Assembly: GCA_963971425.1 (NCBI GenBank)
Contig: OZ020514.1
Coordinates: forward strand, 16,311,218-16,375,217
Direction of reading: 5' to 3'
Length of the DNA: 64,000 nt
Source: Bryoerythrophyllum caledonicum
Taxonomy: Eukaryota > Streptophyta > Bryopsida > Pottiales > Pottiaceae
The translations under genes were made by a program, and so were the position numbers. A model generated the notes under the pieces. That model saw only the letters and a program-made list of their open reading frames with translations, made no database searches and was not told the origin of the DNA. This document shows positions 9,751 through 20,645 of the stretch, piece by piece; the first letter of the stretch is position 1; each line of letters starts with the position of its first letter.

Positions 9751-10782
9751 ACACAGATGCTATATATATATATATACAACATACAATTATAGATTCTCGA
9801 TACGATTTATATCTATTTATACAATATCCAATTATACATACATACCTTTTGTACATATATACAACATCCAATAACTATATACCAATATATTTTGTATATT
9901 TATATATATATCCAACATACAACTATACATACATAGATATTATATATATATACAACATACAATTATAGATTCTTGCTACGTTTTGTATCTATTTATACAA
10001 TATCCAATTATACAAACATACATTTTGTACATATATACAGCATACAATAATTATATATTCATACAGTTCATATATTTATAAATATATCCAACATACAACT
10101 ATACATACACAGATGTTACATACATATATATACAACACACAATTATATCTCCATATGATTTATATCTATTTAGACTACATACAATGATACATACATACAT
10201 TTTGTACACATATACAACATACAATAATTTTATATGTTAATATATATCCAACATACAACTATACATACATAGATGTTACATATATATATATACAAGAGAC
10301 ATCTATATCTCGATACGATTTATATCTATTTATACTACATACAATGATACATACATACATTTTGTACATATACAACATACAATAATTTTATATCGATACT
10401 ATTTATATATATATCCAACATACAACTATACAGACATAGATATCATATATATATACAACATACAATTATAGATTCTCAATACGATTTATATCTATTTATA
10501 CAATATCCAATTATACATACATACATTTTGTACATATATACAACATACAATAATTATATATGGATACAATTTATATATTTATATATATATCCAACATACA
10601 ACTACACATACACAGATATATATATATATATATACAACACACAATTATATCTCCATACGATTTATATCTATTTAGACTACATATAATGATACATACATAC
10701 ATTTTGTACATATATACAGCATACAATAATTTTATATGTTTACATATATTCAACATACATGTCAATTATACATACACAGATG

Positions 10783-10784
<2 letters not shown>

Positions 10785-10843
<59 letters not shown>
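10785..10843. repeat. (TA)n microsatellite, Helitron target
   Basis: A run of about 29 TA dinucleotides ends where the Helitron at 10844 begins. Confidence 0.95.
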
Positions 10844-10846
<3 letters not shown>

Positions 10847-11716
10847 TACTACTAAAATCATAATCCGCGCAGTGAACCACGCAGGGATCAATCGCGCAGT
10901 CAACCTAGCAGTGAACTATAGGAACGGTGCAGTCAACCGCGCAGCCAACCGCGCAATGAATCATGTTACCTTTTTTTTTTAATAAAGTTTGTAATATAAA
11001 AACTACATTAAAATGGTTGGACTAATGAGTTGCAAAGCATCAGCTTGAGTTTTTGAGTGTGACAAATATGGAATTGTGTGTTGCAATTTGTGCTCTTGAT
11101 TACAAATTTGATGTTCGAAATATTTTTTGAGTTAAGCACTAAAAGACTGAATTGTAAATTATGAGTTGTAAACTTGGAGTGAAAAAGTTGTGAAGTTGGA
11201 GTTGTGATCTTGGAGGTTGGCATACAAAGTTGGAGTTGCAAAATTGCATATTCGAGTTGTGGAGATTGAAATTACAAGTTTTGAGGTGAGATTGCAAGTT
11301 TTGAGATTGTGATTGCAAGTTGAGTTTGTGGGTCAGTGAAATTGAGATTGTAATTGCAAATTGAGCTTGTGGGTGTGTGAAATTGAGATTGTAATTGCAA
11401 ATTGAGTTTGTGGGTGTGTGAAATTTGCATTTGGGTGTTGCAATTTGTGCTTATCCAAAATAAATTTGAAACTCTTGATTACAAATTTGACGTTCATAAC
11501 ATTTTTGAAATTCCATGTTAAAATGCAAAAAATCTAAAACCTAATTAATTTTTTTAATTCTATTCTATTACATTATTAAAATTCATGCATAGGTTTCAAA
11601 GACATATTTATATTTTATGTAGATTTTTATAATTTTTTTTTTTTAATTATTTGTGATACAAAAACTACATTAAAATGGTTGAACCAATGCGTTGCAAAGC
11701 AAGCGCCAACTGCTAG
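10844..11716 (+). mobile_element. Non-autonomous Helitron, 873 bp
   Basis: The element starts TCATACTACTAAAATCATAA immediately after an A and ends CTAG immediately before a T, in TA-repeat flanks. That is the Helitron rule of insertion between A and T without target duplication. A hairpin (GCGTTGC, AAA loop, GCAA-g-CGC with one bulged base, 11689-11706) lies ten bases before the end, as expected for the 3' terminator. A second copy of this 3'-end region occurs internally at about 10985-11050. No RepHel frame is present. Confidence 0.75.
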
Positions 11717-11837
11717 TATATATATATATATATACAACATACAATTATATCTCCATACGATTTATATTTCCATACAATTTGTACATAATATATACAACAT
11801 ACAATAATTATAAATCGATAGAGTTTATGTATATATA

Positions 11838-11900
11838 GAAGAAGAAGAAGAAGAACGCCGGTCCCGGAGAGACCGGCGTGCATAGAGTGTCTAATCGCAT
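11838..11900. repeat. (GAA)n plus hairpin module, copy 2 (truncated)
   Basis: Five GAA triplets and the CCGGTCCCGGAGAGACCGG hairpin are followed by only the first part of the conserved tail. Confidence 0.85.
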
Positions 11901-12368
11901 ATATATACAACATACAATTATAGATTCTTGATACGATTTATATCTATTTATACAATATCCAATGATACATACATATATTTTGTACATATATACAACATAC
12001 AATAATTATATATCAATACAGTTTATATATTTATATTTATATCCAACATACAACTATACATACACAAATGTTACATACGTATATATATGCAACACACAAT
12101 AATATCTCCATACGATTTATATCTATTTATACTACATACAACGATACATACATACATTTTGTATATATATACAACATACAATAAATTTATATGCTTATGT
12201 ATATCCAATATACATGTCAACTATACATACACAGATGTTACATATATATATATATATATATATACAACATACAATTATATCTCCATACGATTTATATTTC
12301 CATACAATTTGTACATAATATATACAACATACAATAATTATATATCGATACAATTTTTGTATTTATAG

Positions 12369-12512
12369 ATGAAGAAGAAGAAGAACGCCGGTCCCGGAGG
12401 GACCGGCGTGAATAGAGTGTCTGTTCGCACCACCACTTAGACCATGCCCACCAAGCAAGGAATTAGTAGTATGGGGCTACTTCCCCCTCTCGAGGGTAGA
12501 CACTATACAAAC
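12369..12512. repeat. (GAA)n plus hairpin module, copy 3
   Basis: The order matches 9573-9750: GAA triplets, a CCGGTCCCGGAGGGACCGG hairpin, and a tail ending GGGTAGACACTATACA. Confidence 0.85.
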
Positions 12513-12814
12513 ACAGATGTTGTATATATATATATCATACAACAGACAATTATATCTCCATACGATTTATATCTATTTCTACAATATCCAATGATACATA
12601 CATACCTTTTGTACATATATACAACATACAATAACTATATACCGATACATTTTGTATATTTATATATATATCCAACATACAACTATACAGACACATATAT
12701 TATATATATATATATATACAACATACAATTATAGATTCTCAATACGATTTATATCTATTTATACAATATCCAATGATACATACATACATTTAGTACATAT
12801 ATACAACATATGGG

Positions 12815-12895
12815 TATGGTCTTAGTGGTGGTACGAACAGACACTTTACTCATCATGCTGGTCCCTCCGGAGTGGCGTTCTTCTTCTTCTTCTAA
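12815..12895. repeat. (GAA)n plus hairpin module, copy 4, inverted
   Basis: The module is read in reverse: GGTCTTAGTGGTGGT, then a degraded hairpin (GGTCCCTCCGG), then TTC triplets. It marks the switch to inverted minisatellite units. Confidence 0.8.
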
Positions 12896-13259
12896 ATATA
12901 TAAACTGTATTGATATATAATTATTGTATGTTGTACATATGTACAAAATGTATGTATGACATATACTCCGATATTGTATAAATAGATATAAATCGTATCG
13001 TGAATCTATAATTGTATGTTGTATATATATATATATAATATATGTGTCTGTATAGTTGTATGTTGGATATATTATATAAAAATACATAAATTGTATCGAT
13101 ATATAATTATTGTAATCTGTATATATGTACAGATTGTATGTATATATCATTGTATGTTTTATAAATAGATATATATCATATGGAGATATATATTGTATGT
13201 ATAGTTGTATCATGGATATCTTTTGAATCCTTTTCTTTTTCAACCCTTACTTTTCAAAT

Positions 13260-13500
13260 CCCTTGTTTTTTTTTATAAAATTTGATTTTCAAATGTTTGA
13301 TCTCTACCTTTTTACCTTTTCACCATTTTTCCAACTTTTTACTTTTCAAATCTTTACTTTGTCTCACTCTTACCTTTTCAAACCCTTACTTTTCCTATCC
13401 TTTACTTTTACAATCCATTACTTTATTTTATCCATAAATTTTGAACTTTTACTTCTTCAATCTCTTATTTTTCTAACCCTTACATTCCAAAGCCCTTACT
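13260..13500. repeat. Degenerate CTTTT(A/C)CTTTTC-type tract
   Basis: The stretch is pyrimidine-rich, with the recurring words CCTTACTTTTC and TACTTTTCAAA. No gene is supported. Confidence 0.6.
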
Positions 13501-13690
13501 TTTGGGTCCAGGGTTTTGGGTCTTGAGTTTAGGGTCTATGGTTTTGGATCCAGGGTTGAGGGTCTATGCTTTAGGGTCCAGGGTTTAGAGTTTAGAATTC
13601 TGGGTCCAGGGTTTAGAGTTTAGGGTTCTGGGTCCAGGGTTTAGGGTCTAGGATTTTGGGTGCACGGTTTAGGATCTATGGTTTTTATAT
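13500..13690. repeat. Degenerate TTTAGGG-like tract
   Basis: Repeated variants of GGGTCCAGGGTTTAGGGTCTA resemble plant telomere repeats interspersed with GTCCA. It forms the inner edge of the right fold-back arm and mirrors the shorter CCTAAACCC words at 9050-9080. Confidence 0.75.
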
Positions 13691-14578
13691 ATATAATAAC
13701 ATTTGGTTGCTTAACCCCTAAAGGCCCAAGTGCCCCTCGGGGGGACGATTTGATTTCGGGCAGGTTCCTTAAATTGGAAAAAAATATATATTTTAAAATT
13801 CTCTATAGTTGATTGTTCTTGATATGAGCTCCATCGAAAAAATAAAATTAGATATAAATGAATATATATATATATATAAATTGATATATAATTTTGAATT
13901 ATTGAAATTCTTATTGGATTCATGGTTTGAAATTGCCTTGGGCCTTTAGGAGTTTATTAGAAGGCCCTATGTTTGTAAGATAATAATTCCTTCGGTTGTA
14001 AACACAACAATAAACCAATCACCGCTTAGGGTACATATATTAGATGTATTAGCCGGGTGTTGAGTATTAACCGGGTGAAGTACTTCTCGTTGTCATAAGT
14101 ATTCAAACATCATGAGGAAGTGAACGAATTGCTCTCCTGTTCTAACATCATGAGGAAGTGAACGACGTCAACTTCAGCCGACAGCAATCGATTTCTAGTC
14201 TACCGTCACTCTCACATGCCACGTTCACCTTCCTCTTGCCCCCTCATTCACATTTCCTCCTCCCTTGCTCGAGCTCGCCATAGCCACTCTTCCTTTTCGC
14301 CATAGCCGTTTTCATTTTTTGTGGTAGTTTTTTACTGTCTCCGCATCGCCTTTGAAGTCATCACCGCGGTCTTTCTCTATTCTTTCTCTTCTGTCTTTGT
14401 TCACGGTTGGTCCATTGTTGTGTTCTTCCTTCTCATCTTCGTGCTTGTAACTGGAGAGCGCTTCGTCCATACTAGAGACAAGTTGAACGGAAGAGGCGCA
14501 TTGAAGAGGTGCGTGTGCATGCGAGGAGGAGCGATGAGGTGGTGACCTTGTGTGGGCTCCTTAGGTGAGCAAGATGGA
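13635..14578 (-). repeat. Right arm of fold-back element
   Basis: This is the inverted copy of 8155-9085. It includes the GGGCCTTTAGGAGTTTATTAG segment and the GCGTGTGCATGCGAGGAGGA outer part. About 55 extra bases near 13716-13770 (CCCCTAAAGGCCC...) are missing from the left arm. Confidence 0.85.
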
Positions 14579-14872
14579 AATTCTTATTGGATTTAAGGTA
14601 TGGTCCTCTATTGGCACTCGGATTTTAGCATGCATAAATTTTGACATGGATGTCTGGTCGATTGTCTCCGTGACATCTTCTTGCTCAATCACTTCTCATT
14701 CAGTCATCTTGATCAATCTCGTGCAGGAGCAAACTGTATCACTCACGGGTCGTCCATAGACGTTTGTAACATAAATTGGGTTGCTACCGTATATACGTAT
14801 CCATATATCCTTACATATACGTATTTCCATACGTTCAAAGGATTTTTAGAAATTCTGAAATCGGGCGCTCAG

Positions 14873-15600
14873 GGATCGGGTGCGCTCCCGTTCCTGTGAG
14901 GGGGGTCATGTGCGCCCCCGATATGTTTTAATGGATCGGGTGCGCTCCCGATCTCATGAGGGGGATCGGGTGCGCCCCCAATATGTTTTAATGGATCGGG
15001 TGCGCTCCCGATCTCATAAGGGGGATCAGGTGTGCCCTCGATATGTTTTAATGGATCGGGTGCACTCCCGATCTCATGTGGGGGATCGGGTGCGCTTCCG
15101 ATCTCTTGCGGGGGATCGGGTGCGCTCCCGTTCTCGTGTGGGGTATCGGCTGAGCTTCCGATCTCTTTTGGGGGATTGGGTGCGCTCCCGATCTCATGTA
15201 GGGGATCGGGTGCGCTTCCGATCTCTTACGGGGGATCGGGTGCGCTCCCGTTCTCGTGTGGGGAATCGGCTGAGCTTCCGATCTCTTTTGGGGGATTGGG
15301 TGCGCTCCCGATCTCATGTAGGGATCGGGTGCGCCTCCGATCTATTGCGGCGGATCGATTGCGCTCTTGTTCTCATGTGGGCAATCGGGTGCACTCCCGA
15401 TCACCTTCGGAGGATGAGGTGCCTTCCCCATCTCCCAGTGGTTATTGAGTGCGCTCGCGATCGCGACTTGGGGATCGCGTGCGCTCCCGATCTCCTAGTG
15501 GTGATCTGGTGCGCTCCCCTTCCCCGGTATAATCAGGTGCGCTTCCGATCTCTCGGTGCTCATCGGATGCGCTCTCCATCTCTCAGTAGGGGACGGGTGC
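14873..15600. repeat. 30-bp GATC palindrome ladder upstream of DUF7869 gene
   Basis: Units begin GGATCGGGTGCGCTCCCGAT at exactly 30-base steps from 14873 to about 15323 (15 units), then with slippage to 15600. Alternate units end in CTCATG-GGG or ATGTTTTAAT, giving a 60-base higher order at the left end. The core is the same palindrome found in U1 introns. Confidence 0.95.
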
Positions 15601-15663
15601 TCCATGTCGCTCTGCGTTGATTTAAACTCACATTTTCTTCTCCACTTACTTTTGTCATTTCGC

Positions 15664-16988
15664 AGGGATAATCGAATCGTGTGGAACTGTTTGTTCCAGC
15701 AGACCGTGATCGATAACTACTTCACCTACGCCCCCCGTTGATTTCACGAATCTTCCCCCAGGGCTGCGCTCCGAATTCGTTTCGGGCAAGGCAGTCTCCC
15801 TTGTCTACCCCTGTCATGGTGTGGTTGGAGAGGGCGTTGTTATTGAGGCTGCTCCAACCGGTCACTGGCTTGGTGTCAACATTCATCTTCACGTGGCCAA
15901 TTTGACGCTAATTAGCGTGTCTGAGATCATCCAAGAGGCCCGTTATCTTCTCATGCACCCACAATAGGACGGCATCTCCGTCCTGGCTGATTCTGTTGGT
16001 AGGACAGTCCTTTGGATGGTAGAGTGCTTAGTCCTTCCATCGAAGGATGTTCCTGTTGATCTACACGGTGATCCTTCTTCTGAATCCCAAATCCCTCTTC
16101 CTTTCTTACCTCAGATCGAGTGGGTGGGTAAGGTGGTAAAGCGGTATAACAGCGACGGTATTCTAGCGGCCACTGGCAGGGTCAACTGCTCCCTAGCTAA
16201 TGAGCCATTCCAGAATATTTCCCTAGGCAAGGGAAATGTTGGCGTCACGGTGTTGGACGTTTTCATTGGGGATCGTGGTGACATGATGAGTCATCAGAGT
16301 TGGCCAATTTCGGAGTGCAAATTCGACGGTGGGCGCGGTCTAAGCAAGACACTCGATCACTTCATTCAACTTCCGGAACCAGCGGACCCAAATGCGCACC
16401 TCGGTGGTCGTCCCAAAGCACCGTACCGGTTTATCCGTCGCCGGAAGCGCACTGACGAGAAGCTCGCCGCGTACTCTAAGAAGACAATGCTGGAAGCGAT
16501 TCAAGCGGTCACTTCGGAGTCATGTTGCCCTACTCAATGCGTCCGCCTAATCCGTCCTGAGGATACCCTCCTAATCCGACAGAAGTTCTGGTTGAAGAGT
16601 TTCGACGATCGACAAGATTATACTAGATCTGTCGGAGGTCAATTCCGTTACTTGGACCACACTCGGAAAAGACAGTATGTCACATTGCTTGGTCGGGATG
16701 TCTGCGCAACAGCATGGTACAAGATTCACGGTATCGCAAAGTCGACATTTCACGAATATATTGACCAGTATAAACTAGGCATCATCTCATCAACACATGG
16801 GAACAAAAGCGTCAAACGCCCCCGCCTCGGTACTGTCCAGGCTATGGGTTCAATTACAACAATCATCAATTAGAACGCTGATCAGATGCCTCATCAGATG
16901 CGGTCGACTGTGCCAGGGCGGATGGACACACTCAAGTTTCTGCCGTCCGGACATAGCTGGAAAAAGATCCAGGCCGACGCTAATGAGG
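15664..16988 (+). pseudogene. DUF7869-type transposase gene, 5' exon with TNP1/DUF8039-like domain
   Basis: The acceptor CATTTCGCAG (15663) opens a frame continuing to donor GTATTG at 16989. Residues from about 15740 to 16020 resemble the plant TNP1/DUF8039 fold (GKAVSLVYPCHGVVGEGVVI ... VGRTVLW) found in En/Spm-type proteins. A second region, RPKAPYRFIRRRKRTDEKL, and a later helical part lead to NADQMPHQMRSTVPGRM, typical of the entry to the transposase core. Three in-frame stops, TGA near 15709, TAG near 15964 and TAG at 16871-16873, fit single C-to-T changes of Arg (CGA) or Gln (CAG) codons. The gene is therefore decayed. Confidence 0.65.
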
Positions 16989-17029
16989 TATTGTATTGTG
17001 TTCACGCTACTCTATTTATAGCAAGTCCG

Positions 17030-17060
17030 AGAGAGATCGGGTGCGCACCCGGTCTCTTGA
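17030..17060. repeat. GATC palindrome in DUF7869-gene intron
   Basis: GATCGGGTGCGCACCCGGTC lies between the 5' exon and the core exon. It shows that the U1 palindrome also sits within introns of this gene. Confidence 0.85.
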
Positions 17061-17116
17061 GTCCGATCCTATGTCCCATGGAATTATTTAGCTAACATTT
17101 TCTTCACTTTCGCAAT

Positions 17117-19128
17117 GTATGATGACTTCATCGATTTGCACACATGGGAGTGCTTGGGTTGCCTATTTCTCGGATTAATATATTATGCACATTGTTGCAG
17201 ACAAATACGGAGTTAGGGTTGCCCACGATATCGCAGTCAGCTGTTAGTAGAATGAAGAGGGATCTCTTCAACAATGTTGCGGTGAAGCCGGTTGGTAGTT
17301 CTTTTGCGAAGTGCACCGTTTGCGACACTCTACAGCGTTTATTAACAGGTCGGTGAAGGGCTCTGCGGAATATGTTTCTTTTGTGAAACAACAAACTCAG
17401 CACCAGAACCTTCAAGCTTTGTGTAGGCGTGTGTACCATAGCTGGAGAGAGGAGTCCAAGTGCAATAAGGGAGAAATTCTTTGCATAATCCACGATAAGA
17501 TGGATACAGTGAAGACCGCAATCCCACGTATGCGAGTTGCCACGAAGTTCACTGCAGCTCTTGGACAACTTCCAATGAACGTCACTGGCACGGTCACTCA
17601 TGGTCATGGGGACGGCGCATATGCTCATTACTCCACTGACCTGTGGCCAGGAGACTCAAACTACACGATTTCGTCCATTGCAAAATTGCTTCGGCGTCTG
17701 GAAGAACCACCCATTCGTGTAACGGGCAAACTTTTTCCTTACGAGCCGGCAAACTCGATGTTTGCTGCTATGCTAAGAGGGAAGTCCAGATGTATGGACC
17801 TCCTACCTCGAGTGGATACCGACCACTCCACTCAGGCGGTCCCTCTTCCAACAAATTTGTACTTGCAGTTGGACAACTCAGCAAAGGATAATAAGAACTA
17901 GTATCACTTCGCGTTTTTATCCATGTTGACTTATCGGGGGGTGTTCAAGGAAATCTAGGTTGGATTCTTGTTGGTAGGGCACACCCATGAGGATATAGAT
18001 GCTTACTTCAGCCACTTGTCCAAGAAGTTGAAGAGTGAGAATACCTATGTAGTCGCGGATTTGATGTCGTCCTTCATGAAGCCGCAGGATTTGAGTTTCA
18101 TGCCCGAGTTTGTTCAAGAGGTTGCCGATTTCAAATCATTTGTGGAGGGCTATATACGTGATCGAGGTGACAGACTCGTTGGCACGAAAGATCAACACCT
18201 CTTTAAGTCCTACGTAGATGAAGACGGTTGGCCCATCATGCGGTATAAGGAAAATACAGTTGATGCACATTGGCTCCCTAGAAACCAACTTGGAGTTCGG
18301 TTTTGGAAGGAAGATGTTGACGGGAGACCCATGATACCTTCTCGTATGCCAACGCTTGTGCCTTTCAGGCGGTTGTGGGGAGACGAGGAGCCTTCCAAAC
18401 GTGGCAATCAAGTCAAGGCCGAAGAGAAGGCTGCAAAAGCGCTGGATAAGAAGTCTATGATTCAGTCTGGAATTCGCGCTTATATAGCATTCTGGGAGGG
18501 AGGAATGGTTAAGTGCGCTGGATGGAGAATGGCTATGCCGCCTTATATCGCTTACTGGAAAGGAATACTTGAAGAACTTGAAAAACCCCTTCCTCCTACT
18601 CCAGACGTGTTGGCAGAAGGCTTTTGGCCAAATCATGATTGGAGAGCGACGGTTCCAACTCCCTTGTGCCTCATTACTAATGGGAATGTCACACCTGAAG
18701 ATCAGGTACCTGAAGTTTTTTGCGGGTCATTCAAGGAGAGGCCGAAGGAAGCTTTGAATCCATGGCAGCATATTATAGCGGGATCATGGGTCCTCCTCCG
18801 TCCCTCTGACCCTGATATTTATTCTGTCTGGATGGGGAGAGCATGTTCATCTGTTAATAATGAGCAAGGTCACGAGGAGTATGGGAAATTTATCATTCAG
18901 TTCTGGGAGCCAAGAAACGCCATAAAGGAGCACAAGCAGAAGTATGCGGGATGCTGGGAAGCGACGTGGGTACCGGAGCCCGGTCGTCGTCCATGTCTTT
19001 GGGATTGTGACTGCGTCGTATATGCCTCTTGGTCAACTAAGGCAAATCCGAAGACACGGACAATTCCAGAAAGGGACCGAATTGTAGCGCTCGTTAACCT
19101 CGATGCTGCAAACACAGCTGATCCTTGA
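17117..19128 (+). pseudogene. DUF7869-type RNase H-like transposase core
   Basis: The core resembles the DUF7869 family, mobile-element proteins with a DDE-like RNase H fold. Seen in order are FAKCTVCDTLQ (17299-17335), CIIHDKMD with TAIPRM (about 17485-17530), HGHGDGAYAHY, LYLQLDN with KDNKN (17860-17900), and LLVGHTHEDIDAYFSHLSKK (about 17970-18030). The acidic residues of these motifs are the presumed metal ligands. A long C-terminal region follows, ending at TGA 19126-19128. Frame changes near 17310-17350 and TAG codons at 17899 and 17957, both where Gln is plausible, break the frame. The exon acceptor near 17117 is weak (CGCAA). It is transcribed away from the U1 gene. Confidence 0.8.
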
Positions 19129-19230
19129 TTGGTGCGCTTCCTATCTCTCGTGTGCGGATCGGGTGCGCTTCCTATCTCTTGTGTGCGGATCGGGTGCGCT
19201 CCCGATCTTGTGTGGGGGATCAAGTGCAAA
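19129..19230. repeat. GATC palindromes downstream of DUF7869 gene
   Basis: Three cores (GGATCGGGTGCGCT-CC-ATCT) lie just after the stop codon. Confidence 0.85.
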
Positions 19231-20534
19231 CTCAGCTGATCCTTGATTGGCGTAGTTTTTTCCCAACCAGATTGGAGGAGCCCTAGTTTTGTCGTCTTCT
19301 AGCCTGCCTCTATTAGGATTTCTTCAACGCGGTGGTTCATAGTATGTCCGAGGAATTTGAACGTTCATCTTGTACTTGAAAGACTTTATCCGAAATTTAC
19401 AAGGGTGATACTTTTAAGACACACATTTTCACCATCGCCTTATATTGCATCCACAAATAATAAAGCCTTTTCAAACACTTTTTGTTCTACTATAACTGAT
19501 TGTATGCTATGAATGTGTGACGCTTTAACTTCCAACCAATTGCTCTTTTGGTCTCCCACTTCGGATCGGGTGCTCGCGGGTAGAAGTCAGCTAGGGTTAC
19601 TCACTTTTGGGCAAAAAAAATATACCCTTCAGTATATTTTTTTGGCCAAAAAAACTTGATTTTGCCCAATTTTATGGAAAAAAAAGGTTTTTCTTAAGAA
19701 AAAATTATGTTTCAAGATGGATTTATGTATGATGTATCTGATTGGATAAGAAATCAAAGAAAAAATCAACATTGAGTCCTATTTTAGGAGCCTTGAAGAA
19801 ATATCTCAGTTTTTAGCAATAAAAGTGAAAATAAGTTTCCGTTTCAAAATTTTCAATTATAATATATGGACACATTATGGCATGAATGTGTCCCAAAATT
19901 TTTGAAGTGTTTAACTTCCTAGAACTCTCAAAATAAGTATATTTGGCAAAAGTCATATACTTGTGACATGTATATACTGATGAAAGATATACCTATATTG
20001 GCCAAGTCGTAAGTCAGAACTCAACATTTTTGAGTTTCCTAGACTTTAAATCAAGGCAATTATCACATTCCATCAATAGAATTCCAAGATCGATCGCACA
20101 TTTGCACTATGCAGCAAAAGAAGGTTCGTGACTCTTTCCAAAACCATTTGTGACACTATAAATATACCACCTTAGTGGACTTTCACCCTCCCCCTATTTC
20201 CTCGCCGGGTTCAGGTGCTCCCCCAATCTCCCAGTCCGGATCGGGTGCGCCTCCGATGTTTCCGTTTTAAATGCATGTACTATGCTTCGTATCGTTTGTT
20301 TCATTCTTCCAATCGCTTCTACTACTATCAACTTCTAATACATGTTTCATGTTTAATGCTTCAAGATAGGTGTTTCATGTTTAATGCTTCAAGTCATCAA
20401 TCCAGATCTCAAGGAAGAGCCCGTTGGATTGGGTGCTCCCCCTATACAATGAAGCAACCCACATGGTATATTATCAAATTAAATACGGACTTTGACCAAT
20501 CTGGACTTTTGAAAGTCCAAATTTAGTTAAATGT
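19231..20534. other. 3' flank of DUF7869 unit, non-coding
   Basis: No gene is seen. There is an AT-rich hairpin around 19610-19665 (GGCAAAAAAAATATACCC and TATATTTTTTTGGCC). Isolated palindrome remnants at 19563, 20205-20260 and 20425-20450 suggest the unit reaches about 20450. Its exact end is not visible. Confidence 0.5.
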
Positions 20535-20645
20535 CGCATGTATTTTCTGTTCGTATACTTTCTCTTCTTGAATTTATGGTGATTGAGTATCTTTTTGCTG
20601 TGAGGGAACAAGATCCATTGTGGTTGATGTATGGTGAAGTAAGAT
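20535..20645 (+). mobile_element. Gag-like element A', left fragment (target of A)
   Basis: This stretch matches the reverse complement of element A just inside its terminal domain (TTTTCTGTTCGTATACTTTC, GATCCATTGTGGTTGATGTA). It continues at 24215 once A is removed. A' is 5'-truncated at about 20535 and plus-oriented. Confidence 0.75.

Larger units (their letters stand above)
9086..13230. repeat. AT-rich minisatellite array, 160-180 bp period
   Basis: The unit contains the words CATACGATTTATATCTATTT, CATACATTTTGTACATATA, and CCAACATACAACTATACATA. It recurs at about 162-179-base steps (for example 9964, 10143, 10305, 10470, 10648). The segment 12895-13230 carries the units in inverted orientation. 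Open frames here are low-complexity Ile/Tyr-rich artefacts. Confidence 0.9.
8155..14578. mobile_element. 6.4-kb fold-back (long inverted repeat) element
   Basis: Sequence at 8155-9085 reappears in inverted orientation at 13635-14578, over about 0.93 kb. Examples are the stretch from GCTCCTCCTCGCATGCAC inward, the words GGGCCTTCTAATAAACTTCT, and the ACCCTA-rich inner ends. The right arm has a short extra segment near 13716-13770. The space between the arms is AT-rich minisatellite with an inserted Helitron. No transposase frame is present, so the element would be non-autonomous. No clear target duplication is seen. Confidence 0.8.

Noticed and set aside
8803..13243. Many Tyr/Ile-rich frames in the AT array
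   Set aside because: Low-complexity translation of TATA-rich minisatellite units; no start context or conservation.
14873..15600. CRISPR-like regular repeat array
   Set aside because: Units are 30 bases end to end with short variable parts of about 10 bases inside the period. Cores are palindromic and variable, no cas genes exist, and the context is a spliced eukaryotic transposon.
14880..15620. 246-residue Arg/Ser-rich frame (RSR-type)
   Set aside because: Generated by the 30-bp ladder, which is open in several frames on both strands because 30 is divisible by three.
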